Below, one piece after another: positions 16,989-24,614 of a stretch of DNA of 64,000 nt. How positions within the stretch are numbered: the stretch's first letter is position 1; each line of letters starts with the position of its first letter. The notes below the pieces were generated by a model, which saw only the letters and a program-made list of their open reading frames with translations, did no database searches and was not told where the DNA came from. The position numbers and the translations under genes are program-made. The stretch covers positions 1 to 64,000 of the forward strand of contig CAYMLO010000023.1 of the NCBI GenBank assembly GCA_964390905.1, read 5' to 3'. The stretch comes from JAFGLZ01 sp964390905. Its GTDB lineage: Bacteria; Planctomycetota; Phycisphaerae; UBA1845; JAFGLZ01.

Positions 16989-19589
16989 ATGACCATCGCC
17001 GAGATCTCCATCGAGCCGAGCGAGCACCTCTGGACGGCCCTGCCCCTCTTCCTGCTGGCCGTCCTCGTCATCGACGTGACCCTCTCGCGCCCCAGCCGGC
17101 GAATCGCAGCCCGCCTCAGCCCGCTGAGGCGCTGGATCGCGGCGATCGTCCTGACCGTACCGATCGGCGTGGTGATCTGGGCGAAACCGGGCGTGACCGG
17201 CCAGGCCGCCTGGTGGTACCCCGTCTGGACCGTCGCCCTGTTCTGGCTGATCGCCGCTCGCGAAGCGAGCGTCCTGGTCCGAAGACGGCGGAGCCGTCGC
17301 GTGATGGCCGTCGCCGCTTGTGCCGTCGGCGGGAGCATCAGCCTGCTCCTCCTGGCCCGCTCGGAGTTCCCCGCCGATCGCCAGCTCCTGGCTTGGGGCC
17401 TGATCGGACTGGTCACTCTCGTAATCGTTTGGAGCCGCCGGTCCTATCGACAGCCCGAGACCCTCCACCAGGGGTCCCAACGCCTGCCGTTTCTGCTCCG
17501 GATCCTCGCCGCGTGTCTGCTGGGCCTGTTGCTGCTCAACCCCATCGCCCGCCACCAGCGGGTTCGATACGACCGTGCCTGCCTGTTGATCCTGCTGGAC
17601 GACTCGCGGTCCATGGTCATCCGCGACGTGGTCGAGGCCAAGGGCGCCGAGCCCATCAGCCGGGCCAGTGCGTTGAACACCGCGCTGGCCGCCCACCGAT
17701 ATGAACTCGACCGCATCGGGCGTGAGCTCGACGTGCTCGCGTATCGGTTCAGCGACCGGCTGGTCTCCACCGACCAGACGAACGTCCGCGCCAAGGGCGA
17801 CTACACCGCCCTCGGCGACGCGATCCAACAGGCTTACGAAAGCGCGTTGCAGACCGACCGACCCATCGCCGGCGTGTTGGTCTGCAGCGACGGGGCGAGT
17901 AACCTGACGTCTTCGGCCGAGCCGTCCGTGGCTGCGACGGCACTCGCGGCCGGTCGCATCCCCCTATGGACCCTCGGCGTTGGCAGCGAAACGCCCAGCG
18001 GGCAGACCCGCAGCATCATCCCCCGAAACCTGTTCGCCCCGCGACGCGTCGCCGCGATGAACGAGCTGCCCCTGTCGGCCGAGTTCTCCTACGTCGGTTT
18101 CCAGACCGAGCCCGTCCGCGTCGAGCTGCTGTTCGACGACGAGCTCGTCGACCACAAGCGCGTGGCCTGCACGAAGGCACACCAGACCCACCGAACCCGG
18201 TTCACGTTCGTGCCGAAGGTCGGCGGGCTGCATAAGGTGACCGTCCGCGCGATGCCCGAACGTTACCGCTTCGACGGCCCCATCCCCTCCCTGAGCCAGT
18301 ACGTTCACGTCGCCGACGAGGTCATCCGCGTGCTCTATCTCGAGGGCAAGCCGCGACACGAGGGGACCTTCATCGTCCGGGCCCTGGCCACCAGCGACCA
18401 GATCCGGCTGCAAAAGGCCCTGCTCGCCCGACCCAAGGACAACGACCTTCGCACCGTCCCGGGCGGACCCGCCGGGCAGTGGGAGTCCTACCACGTCATC
18501 ATCCTGGGCGACATGACACGCGATCAGCTCAGCACCGAGCAAATGCAGACGATCCGCCGGCACGTCGGCGATCACGGCTGCGGCCTGGCGGTCTTGGGCA
18601 GTCGCGGGTTGGTCGGCAAAGGGGCGCTGCTCGGCACGCCGCTCGCCGAGATCCTGCCCTTCGACGTCGCCACGGGGTGGATCGATCAGCCCGTCGCCGT
18701 GATCCCCACGGAGGCAGGGATCCGCCACGCCGTCTGCCGGATCGACCCGGCCTCGCCGGACACGGTCGCACGATGGCGGGACCTGCCCCCCATGCGCGGC
18801 GCGTGTCGATTCGGCAAACCCAAGACCGCCGCACAGATCCTCGCCGCCACGCCGTCCGGCGAGCCGATGATCGTCGGCCACCACTACGGCGCCGGTCGCG
18901 TGCTCGCGCTGGCGTTCGACGCGACGTGGCAGTGGTGCATGATGCTGGACGACGGCGCCCAGTATCAGCGTCGCTTCTGGCGACAGGTCATCCTCTGGCT
19001 GGCCAACCGCCGGCCGGCCGTCTGGATCGCCGCGGATCGGCCGCGCTATCAGCTCCCGCTGCTCCAGACGGGCCGACAGCGTGTCGAGATCCGCGCCGGC
19101 GTGGACAGCGCGATCCCCGGCCAGACCATCGAAGACCTCCGTCTGGAGGCCAAGATGTCGCTGCCTGCTGGCGGCGCGTTGGATCTCGCCCTGACCGAGA
19201 CCGGCGGTCAGTACACCGCCGCCGCCGAGCCGAAGATCGACGGCACGTACGAGCTCGAGCTGATCGCCAAGTCCGGTGATCGCGAGATTGGCCGGGCGGC
19301 CGGGCAGTTCATCGTCGAATCGCCGGATCTCGAGATGCTCCACAAGCTGGCCGACTTCGACCTGCTCCGCGAGATGGCCGCCCAGACGCACCCCGCCGGC
19401 GGCAAGTTCATCGGCCTGGACGGCCTGAGCAAGCTCCTCAAGCGGATCGGCACGCACGACTACCGCCGCCGCCACGAAGAAACCCTCACCGAGCAGCTCA
19501 CCCAAGAAGGCCGCTGGCACGTCTGGACGATCTTCTGCCTCCTCCTCCTGGCCGAATGGATCGTCCGCAAACGCCGCGGCTTGGTCTGA
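16989..19589 (+). CDS. Large membrane protein with VWA and glutamine-amidotransferase-like domains
   Basis: 866-residue protein of a type frequent in planctomycetes. Membrane helices lie near residues 15-30, 48-66, 78-90, 105-122, 135-148 and 168-183. A von Willebrand A domain follows with an intact MIDAS signature DDSRS (Asp204, Ser206, Ser208) and a Thr in GDYTALGDA. A GATase1-like region (YHVIILGDMTRDQLS, VLGSRGLVGKG, VGHHYGAGRVLALAFD) lies around residues 500-650. A final helix (WTIFCLLLLAEWIV) sits at the C-terminus. Such proteins often stand next to MoxR/DUF58 genes, which are absent here. The VWA part probably binds a partner through a divalent metal; the actual role is unknown. Confidence 0.85.
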   Translation: MTIAEISIEPSEHLWTALPLFLLAVLVIDVTLSRPSRRIAARLSPLRRWIAAIVLTVPIGVVIWAKPGVTGQAAWWYPVWTVALFWLIAAREASVLVRRRRSRRVMAVAACAVGGSISLLLLARSEFPADRQLLAWGLIGLVTLVIVWSRRSYRQPETLHQGSQRLPFLLRILAACLLGLLLLNPIARHQRVRYDRACLLILLDDSRSMVIRDVVEAKGAEPISRASALNTALAAHRYELDRIGRELDVLAYRFSDRLVSTDQTNVRAKGDYTALGDAIQQAYESALQTDRPIAGVLVCSDGASNLTSSAEPSVAATALAAGRIPLWTLGVGSETPSGQTRSIIPRNLFAPRRVAAMNELPLSAEFSYVGFQTEPVRVELLFDDELVDHKRVACTKAHQTHRTRFTFVPKVGGLHKVTVRAMPERYRFDGPIPSLSQYVHVADEVIRVLYLEGKPRHEGTFIVRALATSDQIRLQKALLARPKDNDLRTVPGGPAGQWESYHVIILGDMTRDQLSTEQMQTIRRHVGDHGCGLAVLGSRGLVGKGALLGTPLAEILPFDVATGWIDQPVAVIPTEAGIRHAVCRIDPASPDTVARWRDLPPMRGACRFGKPKTAAQILAATPSGEPMIVGHHYGAGRVLALAFDATWQWCMMLDDGAQYQRRFWRQVILWLANRRPAVWIAADRPRYQLPLLQTGRQRVEIRAGVDSAIPGQTIEDLRLEAKMSLPAGGALDLALTETGGQYTAAAEPKIDGTYELELIAKSGDREIGRAAGQFIVESPDLEMLHKLADFDLLREMAAQTHPAGGKFIGLDGLSKLLKRIGTHDYRRRHEETLTEQLTQEGRWHVWTIFCLLLLAEWIVRKRRGLV

Positions 19590-19924
19590 TCCCCCCGCCC
19601 TTGCGGCCGGCGCCAGTTTGCGTACAATAATAGCCATGCACTCGGCAACTCAGGAATCTCGGGTAGCCGCCGAACCGTCTGCGGCCCCCCGGCCCACAAG
19701 GACGTCAAGGCAATGGCGACTGGCACACACGTTCTGAAGCACAGCCCGACATGGATAGGCACTCCGGCGGGCGCCTTGCGATTGCGCCCGAACAAGACGT
19801 GTTATGCGGAATCCCGGGACAAGACGTCTGGGGTGTAATGCTTCAAGCCAGGGACGTCGCAGGGGGGCACGCGGAAGCGTGTGTCAACTGCCGTGTGGCA
19901 TAGAGACAAGGGAACTTCGCTGAG
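19590..19924 (+). other. Intergenic region with a candidate promoter at 19601-19628
   Basis: 335 bases without a convincing gene, marking the switch to lower-GC DNA. TTGCGG (19601-19606) and TACAAT (19623-19628) with a 16-base spacer could drive the gene at 19925. A 33-codon frame from 19636 (MHSATQESRV...) is too short and featureless to call. Confidence 0.35.
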
Positions 19925-20641
19925 ATGCCATTTTCTTTCCCATTGCTGGTTGAGTTCTTCTTCCCCGGACTAATCGTATTCTGCGCCATTGCGCTGTTTC
20001 TGGAACTCCTCTTTCCGGCTGAATTGGCCGGCACCGTGAGTCTTGTTACGTCGGGTAGCTCAGGGAACGTCCTCGCACTGCTGTTGATCGCCGGTCTCCT
20101 CTGCTACTTTCTCGGAAGTACGATGAATGCTGTCAGCAACCAGGTCATCCGTGTGTGGATGGCACAATATCGCCGCCGCATGATTCGTCGAAAGCTCGGC
20201 CTATCGAGCGAAGAGACCGTTGATCACCTAGAGGACGCTGAAACAGGACTCATACACAAGCGTCTGCCGCGGATGAAATCCAAGGATCCCAACGACAAGC
20301 TCAACGAACTCTACGCCGCCGCGCGCACGTTCTGCTCACTCCACTCCGACAGGACAGCAAGAACGATCGACTATCATTGGGCCCTGATGCGTCTATCTCG
20401 TGCGGCTCTACTCCCGTTAGTCGTTCTCACATGCGTTTTTCTCGTCCGGTCCATCGTTGACACCGCTCACTTCGCCAACGCGGTCGGCTTTGTCCTCGGC
20501 TCGATCCAGTTAGCCGTGACCTTCAGTAGTTACCGCTATCGCGAGAAGTTCTTGATATACACCGTGTTCGACACGTTTTTCGAATCATGTAGGGTTGGCG
20601 AAGATGGCTCCTCGCCCGAAAGCGCACCGGGGTCCGCGTAG
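19925..20641 (+). CDS. Membrane protein of unknown function (first of a lower-GC trio)
   Basis: 238 residues. Two N-terminal membrane helices (residues ~5-27 and ~45-62), a charged cytoplasmic section of about 100 residues (RRRMIRRKLGLSSEETVDHLEDAETG), and two more helices near 155-175 and 185-202. I recognise no family. Base composition is visibly poorer in GC than in the housekeeping genes. It is 30 bases from the HEPN-like gene downstream, so the two are probably cotranscribed. The start codon lacks a strong ribosome site; the frame is otherwise clean and protein-like. Confidence 0.7.
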   Translation: MPFSFPLLVEFFFPGLIVFCAIALFLELLFPAELAGTVSLVTSGSSGNVLALLLIAGLLCYFLGSTMNAVSNQVIRVWMAQYRRRMIRRKLGLSSEETVDHLEDAETGLIHKRLPRMKSKDPNDKLNELYAAARTFCSLHSDRTARTIDYHWALMRLSRAALLPLVVLTCVFLVRSIVDTAHFANAVGFVLGSIQLAVTFSSYRYREKFLIYTVFDTFFESCRVGEDGSSPESAPGSA

Positions 20642-20671
20642 GGGGAGTCGCGTAGATGGGATGAAAGGCCG

Positions 20672-21271
20672 ATGGCCCTGTCGTCGCCGAATCGCATGGT
20701 CTGGACCCACTTCCGCTCGCTCCGTCGTATTGCTGCGCGCGTTTCGAAGCTCGAAGACGAGACGGAGCGCCAGGATGAGATCGTCCTCACCATATTAATG
20801 AGCGTCACGGCGGTCGAGGCGTTTCTGAACGTCTACTTCCGCGTGCTCGTCGAGCAGCCGCGTTTCGCTCACTTTCGAGATATGGTGCTTGAGGATCTCA
20901 GTCCTGCCGACGGTGGCCAACCCCGCGGTCTCGCGTACAAGCTGCGACACTGGGCGCCCAAGGTGCTTGGCCAGAGCTTTGCATGGCAGAGTGGCACTGC
21001 TCACGGCTTCGAGCAGCTCAGACTCCTTCGTAACAAGCTGATGCACTTCACGAGCTCCTATGAGTCCATCAAGATTCCAGGGGCTCGGATCGAGGGGCTT
21101 GCGCGCACTGACTGCTATGATCAGTTGACGGCGCAGGACGCCCGGAGAGCAGTTCTCCTGGCTGAAGGTATGCTCGAAGAAACATTCCGTTTGGCTGGCG
21201 TCGAGGAAGCTTCGGTGCCGTGGGAACTCCACAGTTGGACGGGCAAGCCCCCCGCGCCCTCCAGGGCTTAG
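20672..21271 (+). CDS. HEPN-like helical protein, putative
   Basis: 199-residue, mostly helical soluble protein. Residues 30-60 read DETERQDEIVLTILMSVTAVEAFLN, the acidic N-terminal helix style of HEPN-type proteins. Residues 117-126 read RLLRNKLMHF, which fits the HEPN RNase signature Rx4-6H (Arg120, Asn121, His125). HEPN proteins are commonly RNases in toxin or defence systems, but some are structural. No MNT partner is adjacent. It lies between two membrane-protein genes on the same strand (gaps of 30 and 93 bases). The domain call rests on motif and helix pattern only. Confidence 0.65.
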   Translation: MALSSPNRMVWTHFRSLRRIAARVSKLEDETERQDEIVLTILMSVTAVEAFLNVYFRVLVEQPRFAHFRDMVLEDLSPADGGQPRGLAYKLRHWAPKVLGQSFAWQSGTAHGFEQLRLLRNKLMHFTSSYESIKIPGARIEGLARTDCYDQLTAQDARRAVLLAEGMLEETFRLAGVEEASVPWELHSWTGKPPAPSRA

Positions 21272-21275
21272 TCCC

Positions 21276-21340
21276 GTAGCGCCTGTCCTGACGCACCTTC
21301 TTCAGGCTGCGGGGCCGAAGGAAGCGTTGCGTCCGAACGT
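21276..21340. repeat. Degenerate REP-like unit (type A)
   Basis: GTAG at 21276-21279 followed by a decayed GCGCCTGTCCTGACGCACC, then a conserved-looking spacer and a damaged inverse copy (GCGTTGCGTC). It is the most upstream member of the REP series and lies in the gap before the gene at 21365. Confidence 0.55.
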
Positions 21341-21364
21341 ACACTACTCCGCTGGGAGAACGTG

Positions 21365-22051
21365 ATGTGCGAGGAGTCATATCGTCAAACGGCCATGATG
21401 CACGAGCATGATGCGTTGCGGAGCGAACTGCTTCAGAACAGGAAGTACGTCTTTGAACGCCCGCTACTCATTATCACTGCCGCCGCTGTGGCTGCGGGAC
21501 AGCTTTCGGGAAAGCCATCTGTGCTTTTTCTGCCCTTTCTTCTGATTGTTGTACTGATCATTAATCTATGGTTCACAGTCAACCGACTGAAAAGCACGGC
21601 TCGAATCGCCGCATACATTGACGCCGTCTTGGAGGGGGCCCCATATGCTTGGATCGGCTGGGAGAAATCTCTACGGGAGCATCGCATGTGGATGAAGAAG
21701 CATGGGCTGGAGGATCGACGTAAGTTGCTCTCGAAACATACCGAGAAAGATGCCGTGCCCGACGCGATGACGTACTACCGCCCATTATTGCTCTTGCACG
21801 TCGTTACGGTGGTGGTGGCATTGGCCGCATCTCTTCTGGCATTGGGGACGTTAACACAGATTCCTCAGCTGGTTTCCTTCGCCGCCACGTTGGGCGCAGC
21901 AATCGTTCTTGCGTGCTGCTGTCTCGGCCCCTATAGACCTAGCCGCATGAGGGATCTGATCGAGATCCAACGCGCCACGTGGATTAGCGTCCTTGACATC
22001 ACCCAGATTTTGCGCCTTGACGCACCTTCTTCTGAGTGCGAAACCGAATGA
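21365..22051 (+). CDS. Four-helix membrane protein with a repeat-derived C-terminus
   Basis: 228 residues from ATG 21365, with GGGAG six bases upstream. Two adjacent N-terminal helices (PLLIITAAAVAAGQL and LFLPFLLIVVLIINLWF), a charged middle (WEKSLREHRMWMKKHGLEDR), and two further helices (LLLLHVVTVVVALAASLLAL and FAATLGAAIVLACCCL). No family recognised. The last 12 residues, RLDAPSSECETE, and the TGA are encoded by the REP element at 22011-22076. The same tail occurs on the unrelated gene at 22726-24096. This shows that a repeat inserted into, or was fused to, the 3-prime end and replaced the native terminus. Confidence 0.7.
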   Translation: MCEESYRQTAMMHEHDALRSELLQNRKYVFERPLLIITAAAVAAGQLSGKPSVLFLPFLLIVVLIINLWFTVNRLKSTARIAAYIDAVLEGAPYAWIGWEKSLREHRMWMKKHGLEDRRKLLSKHTEKDAVPDAMTYYRPLLLLHVVTVVVALAASLLALGTLTQIPQLVSFAATLGAAIVLACCCLGPYRPSRMRDLIEIQRATWISVLDITQILRLDAPSSECETE

Positions 22052-22076
22052 AGTGGTGCGTCAAGACGCGCCCTAC
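22011..22076. repeat. REP pair, type A, overlapping a gene end
   Basis: Head-to-head arms CTTGACGCACC and GGTGCGTCAAG around the conserved spacer TTCTTCTGAGTGCG...CCGAATGAAGT. The right unit ends with CTAC (GTAG on the other strand). The stop codon of the upstream membrane-protein gene lies in the spacer. Confidence 0.8.
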
Positions 22077-22106
22077 CCATTGGCGCTTGCCGTTCGACAG
22101 GAAGAG

Positions 22107-22622
22107 ATGAAGATGGGATGGCTGAGGAGACTGCTCGGGGCGGTGCCGAAGGAAGAAATGGACGGCATCCGCCTGGATACGACGCGCCCGTACTGGGAAG
22201 TCGACGGACCCAGGACCTTCACAGAGGTATTTCACGCGCTCCCATGCCTGCTCCCGCAAAGCGCGGTTCTCTATTTCGAGGGCGGGTATCCCGACGCGGA
22301 GATCCTCGATTTCATGGCGACCTCCGCGATCCCAGAGCAGACGCACGTGGCCATGGGGACGATCTGGCCCCGGCCGAAGGTGTTTCACGTGCCCGCAACC
22401 GAATCCACGTTGACGACGTTGGCCGCCATCATGGAACACCATGCCGAACCGGAATTGGCTGTCCATTTCCACGTCTACCAGGCCGGTACCGTTCTGCTCG
22501 AGTGGCACGACGCCTTCGCTCAGCCCATGCTGATCAGCGGCAGCATCCCAGAAGAACAGGTCAAGGCCTTCGCCGACATGATTGGGCAGACATACAAGAG
22601 GATCGTCGAGCAACCTTCGTAG
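22107..22622 (+). CDS. Hypothetical protein, 171 residues
   Basis: The frame from ATG 22107 (MKMGWLRRLLGAVPKEEMDG) has a GGAAGAG ribosome site; upstream codons belong to a REP element, so longer starts are unlikely. The protein is soluble, about 171 residues, with a mixed alpha/beta pattern: FHALPCLLPQSAVLYFEGGYPDAEILDFM, then HVAMGTIWPRPKVFHVPA and a C-terminal helix EEQVKAFADMIGQTYKRIV. I recognise no family. The TAG stop is part of the GTAG that opens the REP unit at 22619. Confidence 0.7.
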   Translation: MKMGWLRRLLGAVPKEEMDGIRLDTTRPYWEVDGPRTFTEVFHALPCLLPQSAVLYFEGGYPDAEILDFMATSAIPEQTHVAMGTIWPRPKVFHVPATESTLTTLAAIMEHHAEPELAVHFHVYQAGTVLLEWHDAFAQPMLISGSIPEEQVKAFADMIGQTYKRIVEQPS

Positions 22623-22684
22623 GGGGCGTCTTGACGCACCTTCTTGCGGGTGCGGAGCATATAGGGTAGGTCGTTTGACGCACC
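22619..22684 (+). repeat. Two tandem REP-like units, one chimeric
   Basis: Unit one (22619-22640) is GTAG plus GGGGCGTC-TT-GACGCACC. Unit two (22661-22684) begins ATAG and reads GGTAGGTC-GTTT-GACGCACC, mixing the type B left half and loop with the type A right half. Both point in the same direction and no inverse partners follow. Confidence 0.7.
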
Positions 22685-22725
22685 TTCTACCGGCGCCCAA
22701 TGCGCCTGAGGTGATTAGAGTGAAG

Positions 22726-24096
22726 ATGCTGACAGGCGTACGATGCATGGCTGCGGCGTTGCTTCTGGGATCAGCGGTTCCTGCTGGCGGGTCGTCGGGG
22801 GTTCCGTGGAAGGAGAACAAGCCCATCATCACCGTCAGGAAAGAGGTCTACCGGAAGCACCCCAGACCCAAGGCTGCGGCGATGGTTGCGGTGTGGTACG
22901 TCGGGCCTAAGCTCGAGCGCCGCGAGGTCCACGCCCTGGAGATCCGTGACGACGTGCCCGATGAGCCGAAGTGGCGATTCTCGGCGGACAACGGTCGAAC
23001 CTGGTCCGGTCTGACGCCCATGCCGCCGACGCTGAGCTACCCCAAGAAGGTCGAGGTCTGGGAGGGCGGTTGCCCCAAGCTGTATGACGATCAAACGGGC
23101 GTGCTCGTCGAGACGTGGCTGCGGCAAATCCAGCACAAGGGCGATCACTTCAACCACACCTACGTCAGGCTCTCTCGCGATCATGGCAAGACATGGTCCA
23201 CCCCGCGGATGCTCCGCTACGAGAACGGTGACGAATTCGACCCCGACAACCCGATCAAACCGAGCTTCCTGAAGCGGAACCTGGCCTACTTCGGCAACAA
23301 CATCATTCGCCACAGCAACGGCACACTCGTTCTCGCCGTCGCCGCGGCCAACATCCCGAAGGACGCCCCGGACCCGAACCCCCGGCGGATCTCGGGGTAC
23401 GGGATCACGCCCGATTCGCGGGGGATCGGCTCGCTGTGCTTCGTCGGTAAGTGGAACGGCCAGCGCGAGCGCTACAACTGGCGGGCCGGGAAGTGCGTCT
23501 GGGTGCCCCGACACGTCTCGTCGCGAGGGCTGATGGAACCGGAGGTGGCTGAACTGAAGGACGGTCGTGTGCTCGTGATTTGGCGCGGATCGAACCAGAA
23601 CCTCGACGCGGCCAAGCAGCCCGGGCGGAAGTGGTTCAGCGTCTCGACCGACGGCGGCATGACGCTGAGCCCGGTCGCCGAGCTCAAGTACGACGACGGC
23701 TCGCGGTTCTACTCCCCGTCGAGCATCCATCGCATGATCCGACACAGCGTGACGGGCAAGCTGTACTGGGTAGGCAACATTTCGCCGCGACCGACGAAGG
23801 GCAACTCACCGCGCTACCCGCTGCTGATCGCTGAAATGGACGAGAAGATCCCGGCGCTGAAGCGAAGCACCGTGTCGGTCATCGACGATCGCAAGCCCGA
23901 TCAGCCCGGCGGCGTTCAGTTCTCGAACTTCTCGCTGCTCGAGAACCGCGAGACGCACGATCTGGAGCTGTACCTGACCGCCTACGGCGAAGATGCGTCG
24001 AGCGTCTACACGGCCGACTGCTACAAGCACACGGTCAAGCTGATCCTTCCTAGGGTCCGTCTTGACGCACCTTCTTCTGGGTGCGGAACCGAATGA
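22726..24096 (+). CDS. Secreted sialidase-superfamily (BNR/Asp-box) protein
   Basis: 456 residues from ATG 22726; earlier codons belong to REP DNA. The signal peptide is MLTGVRCMAAALLLGSAVPAGG. Asp-box motifs of the SxDxGxTW type are visible: SADNGRTWS, SRDHGKTWS and STDGGMTLS, pointing to a six-bladed propeller as in exo-alpha-sialidases. Catalytic residues of true sialidases cannot be assigned with certainty, so the substrate is open. The C-terminal tail RLDAPSSGCGTE and the stop come from a REP pair at 24050-24121. A second BNR-type protein (27343-28653) lies in the same region. Confidence 0.82.
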   Translation: MLTGVRCMAAALLLGSAVPAGGSSGVPWKENKPIITVRKEVYRKHPRPKAAAMVAVWYVGPKLERREVHALEIRDDVPDEPKWRFSADNGRTWSGLTPMPPTLSYPKKVEVWEGGCPKLYDDQTGVLVETWLRQIQHKGDHFNHTYVRLSRDHGKTWSTPRMLRYENGDEFDPDNPIKPSFLKRNLAYFGNNIIRHSNGTLVLAVAAANIPKDAPDPNPRRISGYGITPDSRGIGSLCFVGKWNGQRERYNWRAGKCVWVPRHVSSRGLMEPEVAELKDGRVLVIWRGSNQNLDAAKQPGRKWFSVSTDGGMTLSPVAELKYDDGSRFYSPSSIHRMIRHSVTGKLYWVGNISPRPTKGNSPRYPLLIAEMDEKIPALKRSTVSVIDDRKPDQPGGVQFSNFSLLENRETHDLELYLTAYGEDASSVYTADCYKHTVKLILPRVRLDAPSSGCGTE

Positions 24097-24153
24097 AGTG
24101 GTGCGTCAAGACGGACCCTACGCCTCCCTGGTGGGTCAAACGACCTGCCCTAC
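24050..24153. repeat. Perfect REP pair (type A) plus an inverse type B unit
   Basis: Arms at 24051-24071 and 24100-24120 are a perfect 21-base inverted repeat (TAGGGTCC, then GTCTTGACGCACC), with the type A spacer between them. A single inverse type B unit (GGTGGGTC-AAAC-GACCTGCC, then CTAC) follows at 24130-24153. The stop of the sialidase-like gene lies in the type A spacer. Confidence 0.88.
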
Positions 24154-24203
24154 AACTTGAGCGCGGGAACATCCGACCGGTTCAGAGCACGAGGAGCCAG
24201 ACA

Positions 24204-24473
24204 ATGAGACTGAATGTGAAGGCTTTCGCAGTGACGTGCGGGTTGGTCTGGGGGCTGGGGCTGTTCTTCTTGACCTGGTGGATTATCGCCCTGGACGGCG
24301 TCACCGGCGAAAACACGTTCATCTGTCGAATCTACCGGGGCTACCACATCAGCCCGGTGGGGAGCCTCATCGGTCTGGCCTGGGCAACGGTCGACGGCCT
24401 CATTGGCGGCGCGATATTCGCTTGGCTGTACAATCTCCTTGCCGCCCGTACGCAGAGCAAGAAAGAAGCCTGA
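24204..24473 (+). CDS. Small two-helix membrane protein, holin-like annotation type
   Basis: 89 residues from ATG 24204 with GAGGAG ten bases upstream. It has two membrane segments, AFAVTCGLVWGLGLFFLTWW and SLIGLAWATVDGLIGGAIFA, separated by a short loop with RIYRGYHISPVG, and a basic tail RTQSKKEA. I recall similar short proteins in planctomycetes being annotated as bacteriophage holin, but no phage genes are nearby and that role is not supported here. It lies between REP clusters. Confidence 0.72.
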   Translation: MRLNVKAFAVTCGLVWGLGLFFLTWWIIALDGVTGENTFICRIYRGYHISPVGSLIGLAWATVDGLIGGAIFAWLYNLLAARTQSKKEA

Positions 24474-24491
24474 CGGCCATCGGCTGCCCGA

Positions 24492-24600
24492 GTAGGGCGC
24501 GCCTTGACGCACCTTCTTGTGGGTGCGAAACCGAATGAAGCGTCGTAGGGTGGGTCGTTTGACCCACCTTTCTTCTGGTGGGTCAAACGACCCACCCTAC
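24492..24600. repeat. REP cluster: type A unit followed by a perfect type B pair
   Basis: A forward type A unit (GTAG at 24492-24495) with its spacer is followed by a type B pair. The pair has 24-base arms 24545-24568 and 24577-24600, each consisting of GTAG plus GGTGGGTC-GTTT-GACCCACC, perfectly inverted around TTTCTTCT. The cluster ends 14 bases before the transglutaminase-like gene. Confidence 0.92.
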
Positions 24601-24614
24601 ACAGGAAGCATTCA

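Noticed and set aside
17964..19637. 557-codon minus-strand frame
   Set aside because: Antisense of the VWA gene, without recognisable motifs.
24204..24473. Prophage remnant suggested by a holin-like small protein
   Set aside because: No endolysin, integrase, capsid or attachment site nearby; the protein is just a two-helix membrane protein.
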